Below, one piece after another: positions 18,528 to 27,340 of a stretch of 29,155 bases of DNA (its first letter is position 1; the number at the start of each line of letters is the position of its first letter). The stretch comes from Asterionellopsis glacialis (lineage: Eukaryota > Bacillariophyta > Plagiogrammaphyceae > Rhaphoneidales > Asterionellopsidaceae). The notes beneath the pieces were generated by a model that was not told the origin of the DNA, did not search any database, and was given only the letters and a program-made list of their open reading frames with translations. The DNA lies in the NCBI GenBank assembly GCA_014885115.2, contig WKLE02000436.1, forward strand, positions 1-29,155, given 5' to 3'. The translations under genes and the position numbers were made by a program.

Positions 18528-20072
18528 ATGGTCTCCTCCCGTATCTCCCTCATTATCATCTTTGTCGTTTCATTGCTTGCTTTTCATCTACAACCAGTAG
18601 TCAATGCCGCCGATGATAATACTACCGCGATCACGAATGATAACATTCGTCATGCTACATTCCTGTGGTTTACCGACCAACCTACGGCACTACAAATGTA
18701 CGGCAACATATCTGCTTGGGATACTTCAAAGGTCACCGATATGTCAAGATTGTTCTATCAAGATGGAGGGCCAAGTCCAGAGTGGATTCCCACGAATGCT
18801 GTTCTCCCTATTGGTTCTTGGGATGTATCATCTGTAACAGACATGTCTTGGACGTTCTCAAGTATTAATATACCTATTCAAGGTATTGGAAGATGGAATG
18901 TGTCGTCTGTAGAACTCATGCCTCACATGTTTGCAATCTATGGTCACACGTTTGCGAGCCACAGCGATATGCAATCTAAGTTCAATGAAGATATTACACA
19001 ATGGGATATGTCTGCTGTCAATAATACATTTGCAATGTTTGAAAATGCAGTAGCTTTCAACCAAAACATTAGTTCATGGAACATGTCATCCGTAAATAAT
19101 GCTGGTTATATGTTTTCGGGGGCGTCATCATTCAATCAAGACATTGGTTCTTGGGACTTGTCTTCCACGACAATTGTCGATGCGATGTTTAAGGGAGCAT
19201 CTACATTCAATCAAGACATTGGTCTATGGGATGTATCATCGGTTACATTTGCAGAAAGCCTATTTGAAAATGCGATTTCCTTCGATCAGAATATTAGTTC
19301 TTGGGATGTATCCTCCATGTTCTTCATGAACACCATGTTTAAGAATGCAGTATCCTTCAACCAAGATATCAGTCCTTGGAATGTTTCGTTTGCTAGACAA
19401 ATGAAAATGATGTTTCAAGATGCAATCTCATTCAATCAAAATATCAGTTCTTGGGATGTTTCCGAGATCAACACAATGGATAATACGTTTTCAAATGCTG
19501 TATCCTTCAATCAGGACATTAGTTCCTGGGACGTGTCTTCAGTGAGTTCGATGAATTCTATGTTTATGGGTGCAAAATCCTTTGATCAAGACATCAGTTC
19601 TTGGGATGTTTCTGGCGTCGTCGATATGGCAAACATGTTTACAAACGCAACATCATTCAATCAAGACATTGATTCTTGGGATGTTTTTGGTGTCTTTGAT
19701 ATGCCAAGTATGTTTGAAAATGCAACATCATTCAATCAAGACATCAGTTCTTGGAGTGTAATCCGGCTCAGATTATCAAAAAGGATGTTTTATGGTGCTT
19801 CATCTTTCAACCAAACAATTTGCTGGGAGGAGTTTAATGTCAAGGATAGATACGATTATGATTTTATGTTTTGCGGCAGTAACGGTTCATTTGATCCTGG
19901 ATGTACGGAAGATCCAGAAGTTTTAGCTATTAGTAAAAGTTGTCCCGGTGATCCTTATCCGAACCCTTCACAGGCTACTACGTATCATACGCAAGGTTTG
20001 TGGAGACAGTTGACATATATTTTAATTGTGCTCAATGTTGTCATTGGATTATCTGTTGAAAATGTTTTTTAA
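18528..20072 (+). CDS. BspA-like (DUF285) repeat surface protein
   Basis: A 514-aa single-exon protein. Residues 1-27 are a signal peptide (basic start, LIIIFVVSLLAFHL core, cleavage near VNA|ADD). The rest is built from DUF285 repeats of 25 residues with the consensus FNQDISSWDVSSVxxMxxMF. About eleven regular units run from about residue 158 to 435, after four or so looser units from residue 60. The Trp, the Met-Phe pair and the Asn/Gln-Asp motif recur at fixed spacing. DUF285 repeats (BspA-like, mycoplasma lipoprotein type) form LRR-like solenoids and are common in diatoms and other algae, usually on secreted or surface proteins with adhesion or recognition roles. After the repeats comes a Cys-containing cap (CTEDPE, SCPGDP) and a C-terminal hydrophobic segment (LTYILIVLNVVIGLSV) ending five residues later, so it could be a tail anchor or GPI-type signal. 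The short tail is followed by a T run, so 3' truncation is possible. Confidence 0.88.
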   Translation: MVSSRISLIIIFVVSLLAFHLQPVVNAADDNTTAITNDNIRHATFLWFTDQPTALQMYGNISAWDTSKVTDMSRLFYQDGGPSPEWIPTNAVLPIGSWDVSSVTDMSWTFSSINIPIQGIGRWNVSSVELMPHMFAIYGHTFASHSDMQSKFNEDITQWDMSAVNNTFAMFENAVAFNQNISSWNMSSVNNAGYMFSGASSFNQDIGSWDLSSTTIVDAMFKGASTFNQDIGLWDVSSVTFAESLFENAISFDQNISSWDVSSMFFMNTMFKNAVSFNQDISPWNVSFARQMKMMFQDAISFNQNISSWDVSEINTMDNTFSNAVSFNQDISSWDVSSVSSMNSMFMGAKSFDQDISSWDVSGVVDMANMFTNATSFNQDIDSWDVFGVFDMPSMFENATSFNQDISSWSVIRLRLSKRMFYGASSFNQTICWEEFNVKDRYDYDFMFCGSNGSFDPGCTEDPEVLAISKSCPGDPYPNPSQATTYHTQGLWRQLTYILIVLNVVIGLSVENVF

Positions 20073-20708
20073 TCCAGATACCATACTACACGAGAGATGC
20101 AACTGCTTTGTTGGTTACAAGGAAGGTGACTGTTGGTGTATGCTGCGTTACATACATGGCAAGAGTTTATTGTGTGTTTAGTCCATTAATTATGAAAGTA
20201 TATATGAGTAAAAGTATAGTTGTTGACGATAATTCTTTTTGTATTGCATTTCCTCATATTCAGTATTAACATATTTTCTAAAAGTGTTCTATACTTTCAA
20301 GATTCTTGTTATGTTGCCATACATAATAGTACCTGCATAATCGCCAGTAACTTACTCAGAAAAGAAATAATTGCCGACCAATAGCATTTAGATTACCGTA
20401 CATCAACAAGTACTTTGAACTAGTTTTGGTTCCTAGCGTAGATTGTGCTACACCACCATATTTCTGTCATTTGTCATATTGAGAGAGCGGGGTTTGGAGA
20501 AGAAGAGGTAAAGTTCATAACGCTCGCTGTTGGTTGATCGACAAACACGTTTCTTATTATCCTGCAGCCCTTGTTCCTCAGACAGAAAATAGATGGATAA
20601 AGTATTATCATAAATTTATTTACGATGCACGAATGCTTGCTATGTAGCTATAACACCCCCAAAAGACTTTGTATTAAGTTATGGTAAAGTAATATTCGAT
20701 AGACCCAT
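20073..20708. other. Convergent intergenic region
   Basis: This lies between the 3' ends of the BspA-like gene (+) and the CSP41-like gene (-). It is AT-rich, with no coding or repeat signal I can support. Confidence 0.5.
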
Positions 20709-21980
20709 TCAAACCCCATTTACAACTGCATCGTCTCCATTGACACCGACAACCGCTGGTTTTTTACGAACTTTATAATCTTCATAATACCAAACTAAAT
20801 CTTCCTTTAAGGTATGTTTCGGACCTTCCCAACCCAAAGTGGACTTGGCCTTGTCGGGAGCTACGTAAAAATTCGTTGCTCTAAAGGGGAAATCATCACT
20901 CTTCTCAGTACCTGTTGATTCGATTTGTACATCTGAAGGTGCAATACCTGCAACTTCAGCACAAAGGCATGCTACATCCTTGTAACTTACCAATTGATCT
21001 GTTCCACAATTGAAGTATCGTTGTGTTGTGGCTGCCTCTTCTACCTTTGGGTCACCTTTACTCATGGGTGATACCAGCAACGATGCGACATCTTCTGAAC
21101 AAGTCAATGACACCAATTGTGATCCATCACCAGGTATAGGGATAGGTTCGCCCTCAACTAATTTATCAAAGAAAAAATCAAGGTAACTATGTTTGTTGGA
21201 TTTGGGTCCATAAATATATTGTGGTCGGAAGCTTACAAGCGGTAATCCCTTTTCAACGACATATTCATCAAACCGATGTTGACCTGCCGTTTCCTTTATA
21301 GGAGTTGTATCTTCTGCCATGGGGAATTCTGTACTATCAGTTGGTTGATACATACCAGCTGATGAAACATAACAATAAAGTTTCACTGTACCCCACTTGG
21401 CTGCACAATCTACGAATGCCTTATGTGCACCAGTAGGACTCTTCGAACAGTTATCAAAGATATAATCCCATTTACTTTCTCCGCCCCCCAACATATTTTG
21501 CATCGTAAACTCATCAATCCATTCTTCAAAAGGTATAGAATTTACTACAACATTGGGCAAATCTGTCGGATAAGATTTGAATGGTTCCTTATCATAATCA
21601 GCATTTACATCTAAATTAAGAGTGATGTAAAAATATTCATGTAAGATTTAAACAATGATATGCAATACAATTTATCGAAGCAAATTTCATTTTTGAATCT
21701 AGAAACATAACGATGAAATAATTCTGGAGTATAACGCACCTTGCAGAAGAGTTATGTTGGTAATTCGGCTATCAGCATCAAGGAGTTTGGCAATCTGATA
21801 ACCTAGTTCACCATGACCACCACCTTTATTTTGAATGATTAGAGCTGATTCACTCAAACTCGTAGTGGTACTTCTTTGGGTATTAATAAAAGATGTCGAT
21901 GATGGGCGTGGAGGAGTAATAAATGCGGCCGCTGTCGTCCATGATACCGCAAGTAATACCTTTGTGCAAAAAAACTTCAT
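20709..21980 (-). CDS. CSP41: Plastid CSP41-type RNA-binding protein (atypical SDR fold)
   Basis: Two exons, complement(21740-21980) and complement(20709-21610), encode 380 aa. The intron (21739-21611, 129 nt, phase 1) has donor GTGCGT and acceptor TTTAG; G + AT gives Asp. Residues 1-19 are a signal peptide ending TTAAA|F, the diatom plastid bipartite motif with the required Phe, followed by a Ser/Thr/Arg transit stretch. The mature part begins with the Rossmann nucleotide-binding turn 'IIQNKGGGHGELGYQIAKLL'. It continues with CSP41 landmarks 'YVSSAGMYQPTD', 'VSFRPQYIYGP', 'FFFDKLVEGEPIPIPG', 'YFNCGTDQLVSYKDVACLCA' and 'KAKSTLGWEG'. CSP41 proteins bind plastid mRNAs and rRNA precursors and affect transcript stability and ribosome assembly. 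The catalytic YxxxK of true epimerases is absent (HRFDEY at its place), as expected for CSP41. Assignment to the CSP41a or CSP41b branch is not possible by eye. Confidence 0.92.
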
Positions 21981-22634
21981 TATGTTGACTATCTTGTGAA
22001 AATCAATGATTCAATCAAGCTATTTCACTAAAGAATGGCCGTACTAAAGAGTTGGAGGAGCAGGTGTTCTCAATTACTCGAATATGGTCAAAGCAAGTTT
22101 AAACAATAGACTCAAGAATCAAGAATTCATGGCGCATTTGGGGATGTCTTATGGTTGTCTTCCCCTGGTGCCCCTTTTGCCACCCGCCAATAAGAACAAC
22201 TGCTTTATCATTGACACGTACGTATGTTGAAAAAATGAATGAGGGATCTCGAGAAGAGGGTCCTGACAGAAAATGGCGCGAAAGATGTGGGGAGCGTATG
22301 ACTGCTTTTTGACGAGGAGTGTGCTACCTACCGGAAGAGAACAGTCATTATGATAATGTTACAGTATGTTGTCGCATCATTCAACTGCCGTTGACAATTT
22401 TTTTCATCGGCTGTCGTGGGAACAACGCGAGAATGCCATCTTACTTGGAAGACAGTCATCCCCATGAAAGGTTAATGTTTTCAGTCCAAACGGCAACTTG
22501 CTGCACATGGCTATAAAGTTGAATGTGGCAATTGATGATCATATGTAGTATAATATCTTCTTTACAGTTTCATTAGTACAGTATGTTATTCTCTCTATAG
22601 AGAATAAAATAATTTGTATGGCTTCTATCTTTTT
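21981..22634. other. Intergenic region upstream of the CSP41-like gene
   Basis: This contains the promoter of the CSP41-like gene and the 3' flank of the next minus-strand gene. An 8-bp inverted repeat (TTATTCTC...GAGAATAA) lies at about 22587-22608, just past the stop of the minus-strand gene at 22635. No gene is seen. Confidence 0.45.
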
Positions 22635-23576
22635 CTAGTTAAATTTCGCAAGATTGTCAAAAGAAGATTCGTGTCGGTGCATCATTGGAATCCGAATACC
22701 TAATTCTATCATTTTCTCTTCCTGTTGTTTCAATCTTCGTTTTTCATCCAAATGACGCAATTGTCTTTCAGTAAAGCCTGATACTTGTCGAAGACGATTT
22801 TTACGTTCATAATAGGTTAAGCGTCTGACTCCTCCTACTGGTGTTGATAATGGCGATAACCCAGGCCTATTGTCTTTGCTTGCTCCATCCAAGTTTCGTA
22901 AATCAATGGTAGTTATACACTCTTGATTGTACTTCCAATCCAATGAAAGTGGTAAACCTTCTTGGCACCATGGATGATCGCCAACAACAATTGCATACTC
23001 ACGAATTTCGGTAGTAGAGAATGATACCCTGACGTTATTCTTCTTTTTCTTCTTTTGATTCTTTGCATGTGTAACTGAACTAACGGACGTAGAAGGATTT
23101 GATGTAGTCGGTTTTACTATTGGTGCTGAAGCTACATCTTGTAGATTACTCCAATCTACAATTGATCGCCGTTGTTGTAGTTCTTCTTGAGGAACATGAA
23201 TATTACTGTGATTATGACTAGGATGGGAAGAAGAAGAAAGAATGACACTGATGACTGCTGCACTATTGTTACTCTCCGTGTCAACGATATTTGTCACTTT
23301 ATCTTTGGGTGAAAGGGATTCAGTTGTGTTGTCATCGTCTACTTCCATCATTGTCATGATCCAATCAACACTTGTGTAAATGCCGTCATCACTATATTCA
23401 TCATCTATTGCTGATGGAAGATTGCGAATCAAGGCTGCTTTATTATTATGCTTTCTTGCTATTGCTGCAAGATGACAACAATTGATGTTCTTCGGATTGG
23501 CAACTTGAAACATTGCTGTAACCGTTGAGTAACAGGGTTCATACGGTTGACTCCATGAATAGTAGGTTTCAATCAT
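22635..23576 (-). CDS. Diatom hypothetical protein with 'IREY..VGDHP' motif
   Basis: At least 313 aa from the first in-frame ATG at 23576. The frame stays open upstream without an ATG to about 23708, so a 5' exon is likely. An acceptor-like TTTGCAG (to 23677) in that open stretch supports this, and one possible partner is the short exon at about 23789 ending with donor GTAGTG. The recognisable part, about residues 175-217, is a Lys run (QKKKKKNNVR, possible nuclear signal) followed by VSFSTTEIREYAIVVGDHP and then GLPLSLDW. I recall this block from many otherwise dissimilar diatom proteins of unknown function. It is followed by an Arg/Lys-rich C-terminal helix region (YYERKNRLRQVSGFTERQLR...DEKRRLKQQEEKMIELG). 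The middle is acidic and Ser-rich. There is no membrane segment or enzyme motif. Nuclear or RNA-related function would be a guess. Confidence 0.72.
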   Translation of the reverse strand: MIETYYSWSQPYEPCYSTVTAMFQVANPKNINCCHLAAIARKHNNKAALIRNLPSAIDDEYSDDGIYTSVDWIMTMMEVDDDNTTESLSPKDKVTNIVDTESNNSAAVISVILSSSSHPSHNHSNIHVPQEELQQRRSIVDWSNLQDVASAPIVKPTTSNPSTSVSSVTHAKNQKKKKKNNVRVSFSTTEIREYAIVVGDHPWCQEGLPLSLDWKYNQECITTIDLRNLDGASKDNRPGLSPLSTPVGGVRRLTYYERKNRLRQVSGFTERQLRHLDEKRRLKQQEEKMIELGIRIPMMHRHESSFDNLAKFN

Positions 23577-24262
23577 CGCGATACAGAAGTTTATATCTAC
23601 ACGTGAACGTCTCGAGATTTCTATATCTGTAGCTTGCACAGATGGGTATGTACTTGAATTATTGTGTGCAACTGCAAAGGAGCAGATGGCACAGTATACT
23701 GTAATTATTCAAAGATTTTCTATGATGCGTCAATACCATTTGTTGGTTGCCTTTGCAATTAATAGAGACACTACCTTTAAGACTGAAAGTCATTATTATG
23801 ACTACAATATCACCCGTTCTACTCCCATCCTTTGATATTCAGTTCATCCAGAGACACCGATCGTGTCAGAATTTTAAAAATCGGCGATGCAGTCAAGCAA
23901 AACGTATGACACTCCTCTTTTCTGGTACAAACCTGTCCCAGACACGTTTCTAATGTAGATATTCCTACTTGTACGATTACAGTACTAGATTAAATAGTTT
24001 CTTGGGTTCAGTCCCAAGATGTCTTCGATTCAACTCTACCATGTATAAAATAGGACTTGTAGGACTTGAGTACTACCTGGTACCAGGTAGAGGTCCGAGA
24101 GAGGACCTACAGTAGGACTATCAGGTATAATACTGTACTCACAATAACGAGAGGAGTGTGATATCCGGATTGCTCAAAAAAAATCCTGAGAATGATGGAC
24201 ACAGGAGTCAGGAGTAGTGTACGATCATATCATTATAATGTATATTACATATTACTTACTTC
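23577..24262. other. Region upstream of the 'IREY' gene, with palindromic repeats
   Basis: This probably holds a 5' exon and promoter of the minus-strand gene ending at 22635, and the 3' flank of the LRR gene. The striking part is 24050-24120, a cluster of direct and inverted repeats around an 18-bp palindrome. Short plus-strand frames here show no family resemblance. Confidence 0.45.
24073..24090. repeat. Perfect 18-bp palindrome within a repeat cluster
   Basis: CTACCTGGTACCAGGTAG is its own reverse complement. It is flanked by a direct repeat (AGGACTT at about 24050 and 24061) and by a second inverted repeat (AGGTCC 24091-24096 and GGACCT 24103-24108). It could be a regulatory site or the remains of a small hairpin element. 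Confidence 0.6.
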
Positions 24263-26257
24263 TCAGATTTTGAATAATTCTGGCTTTCCCCGTACAAGAT
24301 GATATAATAGCATAGGTTTATCACCAAGGGGTGCCAAAATTTGAGGCCATAATGCTGAGGGTAAATTAGGTTCTCTCCAAAATTTCCTTCCTGCTGAGTT
24401 TAATTGCATGTAATAATGACTTTCCTCTTTCAAATCCATGTAATAGCTATTGTTGCTATTGTTGTTGTTTTCACTGGCAGTAGAAGTAGTTGCAATAGTA
24501 CGATGACTGTTGTTCATGTTGTCACCAAACAAGGCTTCGCCTGAAAATGAATTTTCAAGCATAACATTCCATTTCAAACTTTGAACAAGTGCACGACTAC
24601 CATCTTCTTGTATAGGATTTGAGATTAATACCAAGTCTTGCAACTGACTATGATTGGATTGAAGGAGAGTTGCCAATGCCTTGGCTCCGTAACAATCAAT
24701 TTCATTATATCCTAGATTCAAATGATGGAGAGTATTATTTCCACGATAATTCTTTTGCGTCTTTTCCATCATCATACCCCTTGCAATGAGTTGTGCACCC
24801 TTGGAGGTAATGACATTGAAACTTAAATTAATCGTAGTCAACACTGTCTTACTAGAAGATAGTGTTTGTTCAAGTGGTGCAACACCTGCATCACCAATGC
24901 GATTCCATGACATGTGAAGTTCTCGTAAATATGGATGATGTTGAATTGACGTCAAGATGGCAGCTGCACCAATGTCACCAATGCTGTTATTGTTCAGCGT
25001 AAGTGTTGTAAGTTGCAGCGATGGGAGAAACTTGGCAAATGCTAAAGCACCTCTTTCACATATATCATTGTAATTAAGCCCCAAGGATTCCATACCAAAA
25101 GGCGGTGACTGCAGCTGCTGCTGTTTGAGTAGCATGCCCATTTGTATAAATCCATGACTGGTAATGGAATTGTTACATAATTGAAGATCTTTAAGTGCAG
25201 ATGCTACCGTATGGTGAGGTTGGTAACTGTCTTGTTGTTTTTCATCTTCTTGTAAGCATTTTGAATTTGTCGGCAAGTTTAGGGTCGAGGGTGTTGGTGT
25301 TGTTAATGCTGTTTTCGTAGCAGCAGACATGATTGCAACTGCACCATCATTACCAATTTCTTGATGACATAACTCTAAACTTGTCAATGTATGATTTAGT
25401 CGTAATGAATTTGCAATCATGGTTGCTAATTTGTCATCAATTTTATTGCAATGTAATTTTAGTACTTGAAGTGATGTATTGGTACGTAACATTTTCGTTA
25501 ATTCCAAAATGGCGATAATTTTCAATCTACGATTGCGTATTTCGAGTTTTTGTAAACTGCTGTTACTGCTGTTAGTAGTTGAACCATATTTATTGTCATT
25601 CTGATCCTCATTGCTCTGTTGGTTTTGATGGTGTTGTTGTTGTTGTTCCACCGATGGTGATTGTGGTGATTGAAGTCCACGAGCCACTTCAGCTACAATT
25701 CTCGATCCATTGGCATCACCTTCGTATTTCAAATCAAGTATAACTTCTTTCAATACTGACTTTGTCTTGTTGGATTGGTGGAATGTTTGTTGTAGTAATT
25801 GTTTCAATGCTGTTGCACCGCGCAATCCAATACAATCTTCCAAAATTAATGTTTCCAAATGTGAATACAAATGTTCATGATCACGTATGGTATGCAATAT
25901 ATCTTCTAAACTATAGGGTGATATAAATCCTGTACGCAAATGTATTTTTCGAATCCTACAACCATCTATCGATAATGATGATGACGACGACGACGATGAC
26001 GACGATGATGATCGGCGTAACGCATCTGTTAATGTACGACATGCATACGCATCCATTTCTTTATCATGTGGTTGTTGTATAATTTCAGTTAGTGTACCAT
26101 CATTTTGTAGTAATCGTTGACAATAGCTTTCGACCCAGCATGGTAATATTTGGGATTGATGATGATGATGATGATGATGGACCGAGGATAAGGATGATGA
26201 CGACGATCGTTCATCAAAGTCTCCCTGTTGTGCTTCTTGTCCTAAAAGTCTCTTCAT
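24263..26257 (-). CDS. Leucine-rich repeat protein, ribonuclease-inhibitor type
   Basis: A 664-aa intronless protein starting at the ATG at 26257. About nine or ten LRRs of the ribonuclease-inhibitor class (about 28 residues each) run from about residue 264 to 560. Examples are LQVLKLHCNKIDDKLATMI, LTTLTLNNNSIGDIGAAAIL, LRELHMSWNRIGDAGVAPL and LHHLNLGYNEIDCYGAKAL. RI-type LRRs form horseshoe scaffolds for protein binding; no NACHT, NB-ARC, kinase or membrane domain is attached, so it is a stand-alone soluble adaptor. The N-terminus has a His run (residues 27-33) and Ser runs (18-22 and about 83-94) coded by trinucleotide repeats. Insertions rich in Gln or Asn (about 205-235) split the LRR array and look disordered. 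The C-terminus ends 'LAPLGDKPMLLYHLVRGKPE', which I recall as a recurring tail in diatom LRR proteins. The partner is unknown. Confidence 0.87.
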   Translation of the reverse strand: MKRLLGQEAQQGDFDERSSSSSLSSVHHHHHHHQSQILPCWVESYCQRLLQNDGTLTEIIQQPHDKEMDAYACRTLTDALRRSSSSSSSSSSSSLSIDGCRIRKIHLRTGFISPYSLEDILHTIRDHEHLYSHLETLILEDCIGLRGATALKQLLQQTFHQSNKTKSVLKEVILDLKYEGDANGSRIVAEVARGLQSPQSPSVEQQQQHHQNQQSNEDQNDNKYGSTTNSSNSSLQKLEIRNRRLKIIAILELTKMLRTNTSLQVLKLHCNKIDDKLATMIANSLRLNHTLTSLELCHQEIGNDGAVAIMSAATKTALTTPTPSTLNLPTNSKCLQEDEKQQDSYQPHHTVASALKDLQLCNNSITSHGFIQMGMLLKQQQLQSPPFGMESLGLNYNDICERGALAFAKFLPSLQLTTLTLNNNSIGDIGAAAILTSIQHHPYLRELHMSWNRIGDAGVAPLEQTLSSSKTVLTTINLSFNVITSKGAQLIARGMMMEKTQKNYRGNNTLHHLNLGYNEIDCYGAKALATLLQSNHSQLQDLVLISNPIQEDGSRALVQSLKWNVMLENSFSGEALFGDNMNNSHRTIATTSTASENNNNSNNSYYMDLKEESHYYMQLNSAGRKFWREPNLPSALWPQILAPLGDKPMLLYHLVRGKPELFKI

Positions 26258-27340
26258 GATTCACACAATAATAATAATAATAAAACTAATAATGTGTTCC
26301 GTCTAAATGTCAAGTTATGTGCGTAAGAAGTAGTTTCAACGTTGTTGGGTGTTTTCACAAAGAACTTTTGTGAAAGAGGTATAATACAAGAAGTATGTGT
26401 CTCTTACGACAGACAATTCTTCCAGTAGCAAAGTGGCACGCACGGTGAGCCAGAAAAAGAACAAGTTTTTTCGAAAAAATGCCGATGACCTCATTTTTTG
26501 TTTGTCCCTGTCTAGTAGAGGGTATGGGTTGATTGGCAGCTGTGTGACATATTCGTGACATCTCATGATGTACCGGTATGTCAAGTGCGTACTCAAATCT
26601 ACAGGAGGTGTCAAGTGCACATCATAAGGGGAGAAGAAATATACTTTTTAATGAATATAATTGGCTACCGAAATCTAACGTCATTGGATTGTTGATGTTC
26701 TTGTGATCTCTTTGGGGGCTGGGCGGGGGAGGAGAGGTCAAACTAGGCAAAACAGGAAGTGTCAGATGGACGAACGATTTATTTTATTGGTTAAGGACAA
26801 AGATAATAGTCTAGTTCATTGAATTGCATTCATTACCAACCGACGACAGTCTGTCTGTCTATCGATCTGTCTGTCTGTGACAGGAATGCAAGGTCTGTTT
26901 TCAAGCGCAGGGATGAAAAGGAACGAGCCAGAAAACGGACCGTCCGTCGCTGTGGTGGAGGGGGTTGCATGCTACCGTAGCTTTTGTTTGCATATACTAG
27001 GTACTATGTAAATAATTATCATTACTCGACATATATCATCTTTAAATTTTATTTTTAATAAAAAATATGGCAAACATTTAATTTTACTTCTGTGAAAATG
27101 TTTTATATAGTTTAGCGCATAGCTACTTTCCCATCTAAACAAAGATTTGGAGGGTTGGACACACCGCAACTGTGTTGTCCTTTTGTTCAACATCAACACT
27201 CTTTCTCTCATCACAAACACTTACTTGACTGCATCAGTCGTATCAGTAGTTCATCAGTGAGAGAGATTATCTTTCCATAGATTCTTCTTCCTTTTCCAAA
27301 TAATTAGTTTGTAAAACAACCCCCCGAAAAAAACTGAATC
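26258..27340. other. Divergent intergenic region between the LRR and DRG1 genes
   Basis: This carries the promoters of both genes. It includes a (TAA)n run just upstream of the LRR start (about 26268-26283), a G-rich tract at 26714-26736, and a second GTCT-type microsatellite at about 26849-26878. Minus-strand frames at 26336-26620 and 26972-27220 lack recognisable content and are probably chance. Confidence 0.5.
26849..26878 (+). repeat. Short imperfect (GTCT)n microsatellite
   Basis: About seven TCTG/TCTA units interrupted by ATCGATCT. It is the same motif as the array at 4957-5016, in the upstream region shared by the LRR and DRG1 genes. Confidence 0.75.

Noticed and set aside
19099..19761. 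Plus-strand frames with an 'HHSIKT' repeat inside the BspA-like gene
   Set aside because: They are +1 readings of the 75-nt DUF285 repeat; periodic DNA keeps the frame partly open.
24000..24020. tRNA-like B box (GGGTTCAGTCCC)
   Set aside because: The T-loop positions do not match, and no A box or cloverleaf is found at the right distance.
26336..26620. 94-codon minus-strand frame upstream of the LRR gene
   Set aside because: No similarity to known families and no convincing start; it lies in a promoter region.
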